From Bacillota bacterium (GTDB taxonomy: Bacteria > Bacillota > Clostridia > Christensenellales > Aristaeellaceae): a stretch of DNA of 24,813 bases. Both the position numbers and the translations under genes were made by a program. Each line of letters begins with the position of its first letter. Position 1 is the first letter of the stretch. The notes beneath the pieces are model-generated. The model did not search any database. It was not told the origin of the DNA and saw nothing but the letters and a program-made list of their open reading frames with translations. Below, one piece after another: positions 17,055 through 24,811 of this stretch. The stretch is taken from contig JAEVYX010000093.1 in the NCBI GenBank assembly GCA_023392515.1, positions 1 through 24,813 on the forward strand, given 5' to 3'.

Positions 17055-17071
17055 TGATAAGGAGGCTTTTT

Positions 17072-18298
17072 ATGTCCGCAAATATTCATTGGAAAAAACG
17101 ATTTTATCTTTTATGGTCGGCCCAGGCTGTATCTCTTTTGACCAGTGCAATGGTGCAGTATGCCATCCTTTGGCACTTGACTGCTAGTACCGGTTCTGCT
17201 GCTGTGCTTTCCTTAGCCGCTATGATGGGCTTTTTGCCAATGGCGCTGTTCAGTCCTTTTATCGGCAGCCTGGTAGACCGTTTCAGCCGTAAAAGGATGA
17301 TGATCTTTTCCGATCTGGGCATTGCCCTTCTTGCCGTGCTGCTTGCGGTGCTAAGCTTGAAAGGAGAGCTGCCCCTGGGGCTTGTGTATGGTGTTCTGTT
17401 TTTACGCTCCTTGGGAACCGCATTTCATCAGCCTTGCCTGCAAGCCATAACACCCTTGATCGTTCCGGAAGATCAGCTTTCCAGGTGCGCAGGGATGAGC
17501 CAGGCCTTTCAGTCCGTATCCATGATTCTAAGCCCGGGTCTGGCCGCTGTTGCCTATGGCTTTATGCCGCTGCCACTGGTGATTGCGCTGGATGCGGTGG
17601 GTGCGGCGGTAGGCATTCTTACAGTGGCATTCCAAAGCATACCTGCCACACCCCATGATGAAATTGTGGAAAAGCAGCATGTGCTGAAAGATGCGCTTCA
17701 GGGGCTTAAATATTTGCATAAACAAAAGGGGCTGTTTGCCCTGGTGATGATTGCCAGTCTTTTTTCTTTGGCCTATGTGCCTGCAGCCAGCTTGTATCCC
17801 CTTATGGTATTGGGGTACTTTGGCGGCACAACTTACCATGCCGGGTTGGTGGAGATGGCCTTTTCGGCAGGGATGCTGGCGGGTGGCCTGCTCCTGGGCC
17901 TTTGGGGCGGCCCGAAACGGCGGATTCATATCATGGCCGCATCGGCAGCGGTGATTGGCGCGTGTCTGTCCGGAATGGGCCTTTTGCCCCCAGATGGCAT
18001 TCTCTTTTTTGGATTGTTCACTTTGCTTTCAGGCCTTGCCGCGCCTTTTTTCTCGGCGCTGTTTATGGCTCTCATTCAAGAGAAAATCCGGCCGGACTAT
18101 TTGGGCCGGGTGCTGGGGGTATCTTCCTCGCTTATGTCTTTGGCCTGCCCACTGGGACTAATGCTGGCTGGCGGAGCAGCGGAGCGGATAGGGGCAGGGC
18201 CCTGGTTTTTGTTCAGTGGTATCCTGTGCGTAGTATGCGCGGCCCTGTGCATGCTTTTTCCCTCTGTCCGAAGGGTGGATGAGCACATCAAAGCATGA
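17072..18298 (+). CDS. MFS exporter of the Mef (macrolide efflux) type, DHA3 family
   Basis: The 408-residue proton-driven exporter has 12 likely membrane segments and the MFS motif A GSLVDRFSRKR (65-75). It aligns by eye along its whole length with remembered Mef(A): WKKRFYLLWSAQAVSLLTSA near the start, TGSAAVLSLAAMMGFLP, LRSLGTAFHQP, CAGMSQAFQSVSMILSPG, GMLAGGLLLG, and EKIRPDYLGRV near the end. I estimate clear homology but not identity with Mef(A), so a chromosomal relative rather than the mobile streptococcal gene. ATG 17072 lies 6 bases after AAGGAGG (17059-17065); an upstream in-frame ATG at 17033 lacks such a site. It follows a leader ORF and competing hairpins, suggesting drug-inducible expression. 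Drug specificity is not provable from sequence. A GC-rich terminator follows. Confidence 0.9.
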   Translation: MSANIHWKKRFYLLWSAQAVSLLTSAMVQYAILWHLTASTGSAAVLSLAAMMGFLPMALFSPFIGSLVDRFSRKRMMIFSDLGIALLAVLLAVLSLKGELPLGLVYGVLFLRSLGTAFHQPCLQAITPLIVPEDQLSRCAGMSQAFQSVSMILSPGLAAVAYGFMPLPLVIALDAVGAAVGILTVAFQSIPATPHDEIVEKQHVLKDALQGLKYLHKQKGLFALVMIASLFSLAYVPAASLYPLMVLGYFGGTTYHAGLVEMAFSAGMLAGGLLLGLWGGPKRRIHIMAASAAVIGACLSGMGLLPPDGILFFGLFTLLSGLAAPFFSALFMALIQEKIRPDYLGRVLGVSSSLMSLACPLGLMLAGGAAERIGAGPWFLFSGILCVVCAALCMLFPSVRRVDEHIKA

Positions 18299-18417
18299 CA
18301 GCGTTATGCTGGCGGCGCTGTTCCATACAGGACCGCATGGTTTCATCACATGGATATTAAATGATTCCCCTAAAATCAAACTCGGAAAAGCAGCGCAGCC
18401 AATTTTTCGGCACCCTG

Positions 18418-18446
18418 GCCCGGCGAACTTGCGCCGGGCTATTTTC
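18418..18446 (+). terminator. Intrinsic terminator after the Mef-like exporter
   Basis: GCCCGGCG (18418-18425) pairs perfectly with CGCCGGGC (18432-18439), followed by TATTTTC. Confidence 0.8.
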
Positions 18447-18511
18447 ATATGCTGTGGCGTGGGAAAAACCGGCTGGAATTTGCTTCCATTTTATGATAAA
18501 AGGTGATTGCT

Positions 18512-20146
18512 TTGGTACAACGATATTATTTCCAGGGTGTATTCCCTGTTTTTTGTCCCATAGATCAAGGTTCATCTCCTATCACCAGCCAAGATGCAAG
18601 TGCGGCAGAAGAAGTCGGGCCAACCGGACCGACAGGACCTACCGGGCCAACCGGTCCGACCGGCCCGACGGGGCCTACCGGTGCTAGAGGAATCATGGGG
18701 CTCACTGGCGCAACCGGCATGAATGGCGCTACCGGACCAGCGGGCGCTACTGGGCCGACCGGCCCGACCGGGCCTGCAGGTCCTACTGGCGAAAATGGCG
18801 CGACTGGTGCTACCGGCCCTGGGGGTCCCACCGGCGCAAGGGGAATTGCGGGCCTGACAGGCCCCACTGGAGCAATGGGTCCAACGGGTCCTACCGGCGC
18901 AGGAGACACCGGGCCGACAGGTTCTGCCGGGGAGACAGGTCCAACAGGTCCTGCTGGACCGACGGGTCCTACCGGCGCGGGAGATACCGGGCCGACAGGT
19001 TTTGCCGGGGAGACTGGCCCAACAGGCCCAATAGGACCTGCGGGGTCGACCGGGCCGACAGGCCCTACCGGCGCAAGGGGTATCATGGGGCCGGAGGGTC
19101 CTGCTGGGGAAATTGGCCCAACCGGACCGGCAGGCCCTACGGGTGTAGGGGAAACCGGGCCGACAGGCCCCACGGGAGAAACCGGCTTGGCTGGTCCTTC
19201 CGGACCTGCAGGCCCTACCGGCCCTACCGGCGCAAGGGGCCTCATGGGTCCTGAAGGGCCAACAGGCGGAAGCGGTCCGATTGGTCCGACAGGTCCTACA
19301 GGCCCCACAGGCCCCACAGGTATTGGCGAAACTGGGCCCACAGGCCCCATTGGGGATATCGGCCCAACCGGTCCTACGGGTTCTACCGGCCCAGAGATTC
19401 CAGGCCCTACCGGCTCTGTCGGCCCAACAGGGCCAACGGGATTGATCGGCCCGACCGGCGCGAGGGGTATCATAGGGCCTACCGGCCCGGAAGGCCCGGA
19501 GGGTCAGGAAGGTCCGGCGGGCCCAACCGGTGCCCAGGGAATCATGGGGCCGCAAGGACCAACCGGTGCCATGGAAAATACTATGGGCTGCTTTGCGGTA
19601 TCCCAATTGGCACACCTTTTACGTCAGTTGATTTCTATTTATTCCGACACCACTTGGACGGTTTTTTCTGAATCCCTGTCTTTCTACTCTGGGACTCCTC
19701 TGGATTTGTATACAGGAACCGGCGCATCCGGACCAGGCTTATTGCGGTTGATGGATTTGGGTATGAATTATGAAACAATACCCATCGCGAATATTACCGC
19801 CATTTATCCGGGCGACGGAACGGTATACGATCCATCCCTCACGTATTTAACGCCGCCTGATTCCATGCCACCCGGCTGCGATACGGATTTGATTGCTGCG
19901 GTTCAATCATATCTGCCCATAGGGATAACCGTGGGCAGTATCCGGCTTGGCCCCAGTATTACTGCCAGTGGCGATGTCTACCAAAACGAATATGGCGTTT
20001 TGGTGTTGTCGGATAGCTCCGGGAACACACCTGTCTTTATTTCTACACCGCATATCCTACGGATTTTTACCACAGGTAATCCGCTTGCACAAAACAGAAC
20101 GGCCAGCAAAAGTGCAGATGGCTTGCCTCGCATTTCCACTGGCTAA
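18512..20146 (+). CDS. Collagen-like Gly-X-Y repeat surface protein
   Basis: The protein has a short N-terminal part (about 35 residues, RYYFQGVFPVFCPIDQG), a collagen-like tract of about 105 Gly-X-Y triplets (residues 36-354, DNA 18617-19573), dominated by GPT, and a globular C-terminal domain of about 190 residues. Such proteins form trimeric triple helices on cell or spore surfaces; C-terminal features such as GCFAVSQLAHLLRQLISIY and LPPGCD-type loops resemble domains of clostridial collagen-like spore-coat or surface proteins. No signal peptide, sortase motif or membrane anchor is seen, which favours a mother-cell-assembled coat protein over secretion; this is inference. I prefer TTG 18512 because AAGGTGA (18499-18505) lies 6 bases upstream; GTG 18503 overlaps it. 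Five breaks interrupt the triplet phase. Confidence 0.88.
   Translation: MVQRYYFQGVFPVFCPIDQGSSPITSQDASAAEEVGPTGPTGPTGPTGPTGPTGPTGARGIMGLTGATGMNGATGPAGATGPTGPTGPAGPTGENGATGATGPGGPTGARGIAGLTGPTGAMGPTGPTGAGDTGPTGSAGETGPTGPAGPTGPTGAGDTGPTGFAGETGPTGPIGPAGSTGPTGPTGARGIMGPEGPAGEIGPTGPAGPTGVGETGPTGPTGETGLAGPSGPAGPTGPTGARGLMGPEGPTGGSGPIGPTGPTGPTGPTGIGETGPTGPIGDIGPTGPTGSTGPEIPGPTGSVGPTGPTGLIGPTGARGIIGPTGPEGPEGQEGPAGPTGAQGIMGPQGPTGAMENTMGCFAVSQLAHLLRQLISIYSDTTWTVFSESLSFYSGTPLDLYTGTGASGPGLLRLMDLGMNYETIPIANITAIYPGDGTVYDPSLTYLTPPDSMPPGCDTDLIAAVQSYLPIGITVGSIRLGPSITASGDVYQNEYGVLVLSDSSGNTPVFISTPHILRIFTTGNPLAQNRTASKSADGLPRISTG
18617..19573 (+). repeat. Collagen-coding Gly-X-Y repeat tract
   Basis: The nine-base and longer unit ggNccNacN is repeated with drift. 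A GARGI(M/A/I)G or GARGLMG cassette recurs at about residues 57, 108, 187, 240 and 316, with GAQGIMG at 340. Four breaks of the form G-x-G-(D/E)-T-G occur at about residues 129, 155, 211 and 270, and one GPEIPG break at 294. Confidence 0.9.
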
Positions 20147-20181
20147 ACCACCTCTGCATGACGGCCTTTTAAAATATCAAG

Positions 20182-20207
20182 GACCCGGGACGTTTCGTGC
20201 CCGGGTC
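20182..20207 (+). terminator. Terminator after the collagen-like gene
   Basis: GACCCGGG (20182-20189) pairs with CCCGGGTC (20200-20207), with an additional ACG/CGT pairing inside the loop. The tail is only weakly T-rich (CTTCTC). Confidence 0.65.
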
Positions 20208-20270
20208 TTCTCATGCGACGGTCTTTTACCTTGGGGATATGGCATCTCTCAACGTAAGGCAGGCGTTCCC

Positions 20271-20299
20271 TTGACAGATCGCCTTATTTAGGCTACGAT
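20271..20299 (+). promoter_or_regulatory. Promoter of the GtrA-like gene
   Basis: A consensus TTGACA (20271-20276), a 17-base spacer and TACGAT (20294-20299). It leaves a leader of about 110 bases in which I see no structure worth naming. Confidence 0.7.
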
Positions 20300-20414
20300 G
20301 CACTCACGTCCAGCTAGTTGTCTTTCGGTTATTTCTATTACCCCGAGGCGCGATGAAAACCGGGGCAGGTTATTTCTTATCATTTGGATACAGTTCAGAA
20401 AAGAGGCATGGTTT

Positions 20415-20870
20415 ATGGCTGGTATGAAACCGGAGGCGCAATTGACAAAGCGGCAGCAGGCCATTCAGTTTGTCAAATTTACATTGTTCTCAATTTCGGC
20501 AGGGCTCGTCCAGGCAATCAGTTTCACGCTAATCAATGAAACGACAAAGCTTCCCTACTGGCCCAGCTATCTTATAGCCCTGGTACTCAGCGTAATATGG
20601 AATTTTACACTTAACCGCCGGTATACCTTTCAGTCCGCAAGCAATGTGCCAAAGGCCATGATGCTGGTTTTTCTGTATTATGTGGTGTTTACGCCGTTGA
20701 GCACCTGGTGGGGCGACGCGCTGACAGGCATCGGCTGGAACGACTATGTTGTGCTTGTGGGTACGATGGTCATCAATTTTGTAACGGAATTTTTATATCA
20801 ACGGTTTGTGGTTTTCCGCAGGAGCATCAACACCAATGAGGTGGCGAAGCGGAAGGCGGAGAAGGCATAA
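20415..20870 (+). CDS. GtrA-family membrane protein
   Basis: The 151-residue protein has four membrane segments (about 19-38, 50-66, 80-97 and 111-128) and the GtrA-family signatures QFVKFTLFSISAG, WNFTLNRRYTF (62-72) and FLYQRFVVFR (126-135). GtrA-like proteins are thought to help move polyprenyl-linked sugars across the membrane during cell-surface glycan modification. No glycosyltransferase gene is adjacent here, so its partner is elsewhere. I start at ATG 20415, which has AAGAGG 8 bases upstream and leads straight into the family domain; the frame is open further upstream without a good start site. The C-terminus is a short, Lys-rich cytoplasmic tail. The gene has its own promoter and a strong terminator. 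Confidence 0.88.
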   Translation: MAGMKPEAQLTKRQQAIQFVKFTLFSISAGLVQAISFTLINETTKLPYWPSYLIALVLSVIWNFTLNRRYTFQSASNVPKAMMLVFLYYVVFTPLSTWWGDALTGIGWNDYVVLVGTMVINFVTEFLYQRFVVFRRSINTNEVAKRKAEKA

Positions 20871-20874
20871 GAAA

Positions 20875-20925
20875 AAGCGGAGAAGCAAGCCGCTTCTATA
20901 AGGATTCCGCTTCGTACTTTTTTTC
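20875..20925 (+). terminator. Two-stem intrinsic terminator after the GtrA-like gene
   Basis: The outer stem AAGCGGA/TCCGCTT (20875-20881 with 20906-20912) encloses AGAAGC/GCTTCT (20881-20886 with 20892-20897) and is followed by a run of seven T. Confidence 0.85.
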
Positions 20926-20975
20926 GACCGCTCTGTACTTTTTCCGAATCCCTTTGCGAGAAATCCGTGAATTGG

Positions 20976-21004
20976 TTGACATTGCCGTTCTCCTTCCTTA
21001 TAAT
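20976..21004 (+). promoter_or_regulatory. Perfect consensus promoter of pyruvate:ferredoxin oxidoreductase
   Basis: TTGACA (20976-20981), exactly 17 bases, then TATAAT (20999-21004). Both hexamers and the spacing match the vegetative consensus in every position. Confidence 0.92.
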
Positions 21005-21022
21005 AGTAGTGTTTGCGGACAT

Positions 21023-21038
21023 GCCGCCTTTTGGCGGT
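21023..21038 (+). promoter_or_regulatory. 5' leader hairpin of the oxidoreductase mRNA
   Basis: CCGCC and GGCGG (21024-21028 with 21033-21037) close a TTTT loop close to the inferred 5' end, a place where hairpins often protect abundant messages. The ribosome-binding site GAGGAGG follows at 21054-21060. Confidence 0.45.
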
Positions 21039-21067
21039 TCCAGGTTATATAACGAGGAGGTTCGTCC

Positions 21068-24000
21068 ATGGCAATTAAAATGACTGTTGACGGTAATACT
21101 GCCGTCGGCCATGTCGCTTATGCGTTCAGCGATGTGGCTGCGATCTATCCCATCACACCTTCTTCCAATATGGCGGAAGTAGTGGATGAGTGGTCGGCCC
21201 AGGGGCGCAAAAATCTGTTCGGGCAACAGGTTCGTGTGGCGGAAATGCAGAGCGAAGCGGGAGCGGCGGGTGCCGTTCACGGTTCTTTGGCTGCCGGTGC
21301 TTTGACCAGCACCTTTACCGCCAGCCAAGGGTTGCTCCTCATGATTCCGAACATGTACAAAATCGCCGGTGAGCTATTGCCCTGCGTGTTTCATGTGAGC
21401 GCCCGGGCCCTGGCTGCCCATGCATTGTCCATCTTCGGCGATCACCAGGACGTGATGGCTTGCCGCCAGACCGGTTTTGCCATGCTGGCATCCAACAGCG
21501 TGCAGGAAGCTATGGATATGGCTTTGGTTGCCCATCTGGCCACGCTGAAAGCCAGCGTTCCTTTCCTCCATTTCTTTGACGGCTTCCGTACCAGCCATGA
21601 GATTCAAAAGATCGACGGCATTGAGTACAGCGAAATCGAAAAGCTGGTTGACTTTAAAAAGGTCGAGGAATTCCGTGCCAGGGCTTTGAATCCCGAACAT
21701 CCCCATCAGGGCGGCACCGCTCAAAACCCGGACATTTACTTCCAGAACCGTGAAGCGGCCAACAAGTTCTATCTGGCTGTTCCCGGCATTGTGGAAGAAG
21801 TCATGCAGGATGTGGAAAAGCTCACCGGCCGCAGCTACAAGCCCTTCCAGTATGTAGGCGCACCCGATGCGGACAAAGTGATTATCGCCATGGGCTCCGC
21901 CTGCGAGACCATTGAGGAGACCATTAACCTTCTGCTCAAGAAGGGTGAAAAAGTGGGCCTTATCAAAATCCACCTTTTCCGGCCCTTCTCCATGAAGCAT
22001 TTCCTCAGCGCTATTCCCGAAAGCTGCAAGAAGATCGTCGTGCTCGACCGCACCAAGGAAGCGGGCAGCCTGGGCGAACCTCTCTATACCGATGTTTGCT
22101 CCGCTTTGACCGAAGCCGGCAAAAAGATCGATGTAATTGGCGGCCGTTACGGCCTTGGCAGCAAGGAATTCACCCCCACCATGGTGAAAGCCGTGTACGA
22201 CAACCTGGCGGGCGCCATGAAGAACCACTTCACCGTCGGTATCGAGGATGACGTGACCATGACCAGCCTGCCCCTTGGTGAGCAGGTCATTGCCGCCCCC
22301 GAAGGCACCGTCAGCTGCAAGTTCTATGGCTTGGGCTCCGACGGCACCGTGGGCGCCAACAAAAACTCCATCAAAATTATCGGCGACCATACCGATATGT
22401 ACGCCCAAGGCTATTTCGCCTACGACTCCAAAAAGTCCGGCGGTCTGACCGTAAGCCATCTCCGCTTTGGCAAAAAGCCCATCCAGTCCCCTTACCTCAT
22501 CGACGCGGCGGACTTTGTGGCCTGCCACAACCCCGCCTATGTAGTGCTGTATGACATGGTATCTTCCCTGAAAGAGGGCGGCGTATTCCTGCTCAACAGC
22601 CCCTGGGCACCCGAGGAGATGGAAGCACAGCTTCCCGCCCAGATGAAGCAGCTTCTTGCCAAGAAGAAGGCCCGCTTCTACACCGTGAACGCCATTGAAC
22701 TGGCTGGCAAGGTGGGTATGGGCGGACGTATCAATACCATCATGCAGGCTGCGTTCTTCAAGCTCGCCAGCGTAATCCCCTACGAGGAAGCCGACAAGTA
22801 CATGAAGGCGTATGCCAAGAAGACCTACGGCAAGAAGGGCGACGCGGTGGTTCAAAAGAACTACGACGCCATTGACATTGCCATCTCCGGCTTGAAAGAA
22901 GTCACCGTGCCCGCCGAATGGGCAAATGCCACCACCGGCGCTACCCCTGTGAAGATTGAGGCATCTGACTACTTTAACGAGTTTGTTGCTCCCATTCTCG
23001 CTCAGGAAGGCGACAAGCTACCTGTATCCGCGTTCGACCCCGCAGGCGTTGTGCCCACCGGCACCACCAAGTATGAAAAGCGCGGCATCGCGGTGAAAGT
23101 ACCCAAGTGGATTCCCGAAAATTGCATCCAGTGCAACACCTGCTCTCTGGTGTGCCCCCATGCAGTTATCCGGCCCATTTACACCCCCGACACCATGATG
23201 AAAGACGCTCCCGAAGGCTATGTGACCAAGCCCGCTACGGGCAAGGAATTTGCCGGGATGCAGTACCGTATTCAGATCAGCCCCATGGACTGCACGGGCT
23301 GCGGAAACTGCTACGAAGTCTGCCCCGCCAAGACAAAGGCTTTGGAGATGGAACCCCTGGAATCCCAAAAGTACCAGGAGCCCTTCTGGGAGTTTGCCAT
23401 GACCATGCCCGAAGTTACCACCGTTACCAATAAGGCCACGGTGAAAAACAGCCAGGCCCTGAAGCCCCTGTTTGAGTTCTCCGGTGCATGCGCAGGCTGC
23501 GGCGAAACGCCTTACATCAAGCTGGTAACCCAGCTCTTCGGCGACCGGATGATGATCGCCAACGCTACGGGCTGCTCCTCCATCTATGGCGGTTCCGCCC
23601 CCACCTGCCCCTACACCGTTAACGACAAGGGCCAGGGTCCCGCTTGGGCAAACAGCCTCTTTGAGGACAATGCCGAGTTTGGCTTCGGTATGCAGCTTGC
23701 TACCGCACAGCGCCGTGAAAAGCTGGCTGATCAGGTTGCGGAACTTGCGCAAAAGGTGGACGGCGAAGCGAAGGCTGTCTGCGAAGCCTGGCTGAACAAC
23801 AAGGACGACGCGGAAGGCAGCAAAGCCGCTTCCGAAGCGCTCTTGAAGCTTGTAAATGACTGCAAGGATTGCGGCTGCGACTGCGACCCGCTTTGCAAGG
23901 AAATTGCCGGCAAGGCCGACCTGATGGTGAAGAAATCCATCTGGATCTTCGGCGGCGACGGCTGGGCCTATGACATCGGTTACGGCGGGCTCGATCACGT

Positions 24001-24571
24001 GTTGGCCCAAGGTCAGGATGTAAACGTACTGGTGCTGGATACCGAAGTGTACTCCAATACCGGCGGACAGGCCTCCAAGTCCAGCCCCACCGGCGCAGTT
24101 GCGAAATTCGCCGCGGCCGGCAAGCGCACCCGCAAAAAGGATCTGGGCATGATGGCCATGAGCTACGGCTATGTGTATGTTGCCACCGTTGCCATGAGCG
24201 CCAATCCCGCTCAGCTTTTGAAGGCTATGGCGGAAGCGGAAGCCTACAACGGCCCCTCTTTGATCATTGCCTATGCGCCCTGCATCAACCACGGCATCAA
24301 CATGGCCTTCTCCCAGGCGGAAATCCGCAAGGCCGTTGCCGCCGGTTACTGGCCGCTGTATCGGTTTAACCCCGATCTGCAGGACCAGGGCAAGAATCCC
24401 TTCACCTTGGATAGCAAAGATCCTACCGCCAGCTATCAGGAATTCCTCCAGGGCGAAACCCGGTACACTTCCCTTTCGAAGATGTTCCCGGATGCAGCCA
24501 AGGAATTATTTGAACAAGCGGAAAAGGATGCAGCCCACAGGCTGGAGAGCTACAAGAAACTGGCACAATAA
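21068..24571 (+). CDS. nifJ: Pyruvate:ferredoxin (flavodoxin) oxidoreductase, single-chain type
   Basis: The 1167-residue homodimer-type enzyme oxidises pyruvate with CoA to acetyl-CoA and CO2 and passes electrons to ferredoxin or flavodoxin, the central step of anaerobic carbon metabolism. Domain I starts with YPITPSSNMAE (28-38) and EMQSEAGAAGAVHG (59-72). Two ferredoxin-type clusters are bound by C686-x2-C-x2-C-x3-C696 and C742-x2-C-x2-C-x3-C752. The proximal cluster has C808, C811 (CAGCGETPY), C836 and C1072 (APCINHG). The thiamine diphosphate site is GGDGWAYDIGYGGLDHVLA (962-980) with DTEVYSNTGGQ. Length is normal. ATG 21068 follows GAGGAGG at 7 bases. A Cys-rich insert (C932-C943) is unusual. 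The consensus promoter suggests very high expression; whether the gene is called nifJ, por or pfor varies. Confidence 0.97.
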   Translation: MAIKMTVDGNTAVGHVAYAFSDVAAIYPITPSSNMAEVVDEWSAQGRKNLFGQQVRVAEMQSEAGAAGAVHGSLAAGALTSTFTASQGLLLMIPNMYKIAGELLPCVFHVSARALAAHALSIFGDHQDVMACRQTGFAMLASNSVQEAMDMALVAHLATLKASVPFLHFFDGFRTSHEIQKIDGIEYSEIEKLVDFKKVEEFRARALNPEHPHQGGTAQNPDIYFQNREAANKFYLAVPGIVEEVMQDVEKLTGRSYKPFQYVGAPDADKVIIAMGSACETIEETINLLLKKGEKVGLIKIHLFRPFSMKHFLSAIPESCKKIVVLDRTKEAGSLGEPLYTDVCSALTEAGKKIDVIGGRYGLGSKEFTPTMVKAVYDNLAGAMKNHFTVGIEDDVTMTSLPLGEQVIAAPEGTVSCKFYGLGSDGTVGANKNSIKIIGDHTDMYAQGYFAYDSKKSGGLTVSHLRFGKKPIQSPYLIDAADFVACHNPAYVVLYDMVSSLKEGGVFLLNSPWAPEEMEAQLPAQMKQLLAKKKARFYTVNAIELAGKVGMGGRINTIMQAAFFKLASVIPYEEADKYMKAYAKKTYGKKGDAVVQKNYDAIDIAISGLKEVTVPAEWANATTGATPVKIEASDYFNEFVAPILAQEGDKLPVSAFDPAGVVPTGTTKYEKRGIAVKVPKWIPENCIQCNTCSLVCPHAVIRPIYTPDTMMKDAPEGYVTKPATGKEFAGMQYRIQISPMDCTGCGNCYEVCPAKTKALEMEPLESQKYQEPFWEFAMTMPEVTTVTNKATVKNSQALKPLFEFSGACAGCGETPYIKLVTQLFGDRMMIANATGCSSIYGGSAPTCPYTVNDKGQGPAWANSLFEDNAEFGFGMQLATAQRREKLADQVAELAQKVDGEAKAVCEAWLNNKDDAEGSKAASEALLKLVNDCKDCGCDCDPLCKEIAGKADLMVKKSIWIFGGDGWAYDIGYGGLDHVLAQGQDVNVLVLDTEVYSNTGGQASKSSPTGAVAKFAAAGKRTRKKDLGMMAMSYGYVYVATVAMSANPAQLLKAMAEAEAYNGPSLIIAYAPCINHGINMAFSQAEIRKAVAAGYWPLYRFNPDLQDQGKNPFTLDSKDPTASYQEFLQGETRYTSLSKMFPDAAKELFEQAEKDAAHRLESYKKLAQ

Positions 24572-24592
24572 TTGCATCCAACAGATGTCAAG

Positions 24593-24622
24593 CAAGAGCC
24601 GTCCCATACGGGGCGGCTCTTG
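24593..24622 (+). terminator. Stem-loop after pyruvate:ferredoxin oxidoreductase
   Basis: CAAGAGCCGTCCC (24593-24605) pairs over 13 positions with GGGGCGGCTCTTG (24610-24622) around an ATAC loop, one pair being T-G. No T-run follows, so it may act as a 3' stabiliser as well as a terminator. Confidence 0.7.
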
Positions 24623-24630
24623 TCAGCGTG

Positions 24631-24793
24631 TCGAAAAAGTGGCTATGCCGCTTTTTCGAGTCTGCACCCTTCACCTGTGAGCCATACTCACGGCCGGTGA
24701 AGGGTGTAAGGAAACCTTGCTCCGCAAGGCTTCCGAAGCCACCGCACATGTCGCTGGCTTCGGATTTAAAGTCGGAGGGGTCGCCCCTCCGAC
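24631..24793. repeat. Array of five further hairpins at the window end
   Basis: Stems follow one another almost without gaps: 24631-24643 with 24647-24659 (13 pairs, TCGAAAAAG arm); 24665-24675 with 24696-24706 (11 pairs), enclosing GTGAG/CTCAC; 24715-24720 with 24724-24729, with outer GGAA/TTCC; 24732-24741 with 24755-24764 (10 pairs); 24771-24780 with 24784-24793 (10 pairs). No gene is supported here. It looks like a structured intergenic repeat element or non-coding RNA. Confidence 0.65.
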
Positions 24794-24811
24794 ACCTCCC
24801 AGAGGTTTTTT
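24794..24811 (+). terminator. Intrinsic terminator closing the hairpin array
   Basis: ACCTC (24794-24798) pairs with GAGGT (24802-24806), followed by five further T. It lies directly after the last large stem. Confidence 0.65.

Noticed and set aside
18426..18454. SigK-like promoter (AC, 17 bases, CATATGCTG) before the collagen-like gene
   Set aside because: The -10 matches only partly and the -35 lies in the terminator stem; too weak to list although it would fit a spore-coat role.
18565..19615. Two long antisense open frames (about 300 and 350 codons) opposite the collagen-like gene
   Set aside because: They are mirror images of the Gly-Pro-Thr codon repeat, which lacks stop-generating triplets on the reverse strand; no ribosome-binding site and no family resemblance.
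21374..22855. 493-codon antisense open frame inside the oxidoreductase gene
   Set aside because: It overlaps a gene with unmistakable catalytic motifs, has low-complexity composition, and reflects codon bias of the sense strand.
23018..24292. 424-codon antisense open frame in the 3' half of the oxidoreductase gene
   Set aside because: Same reason: a shadow of a strongly biased gene, without recognisable domain or start signals.
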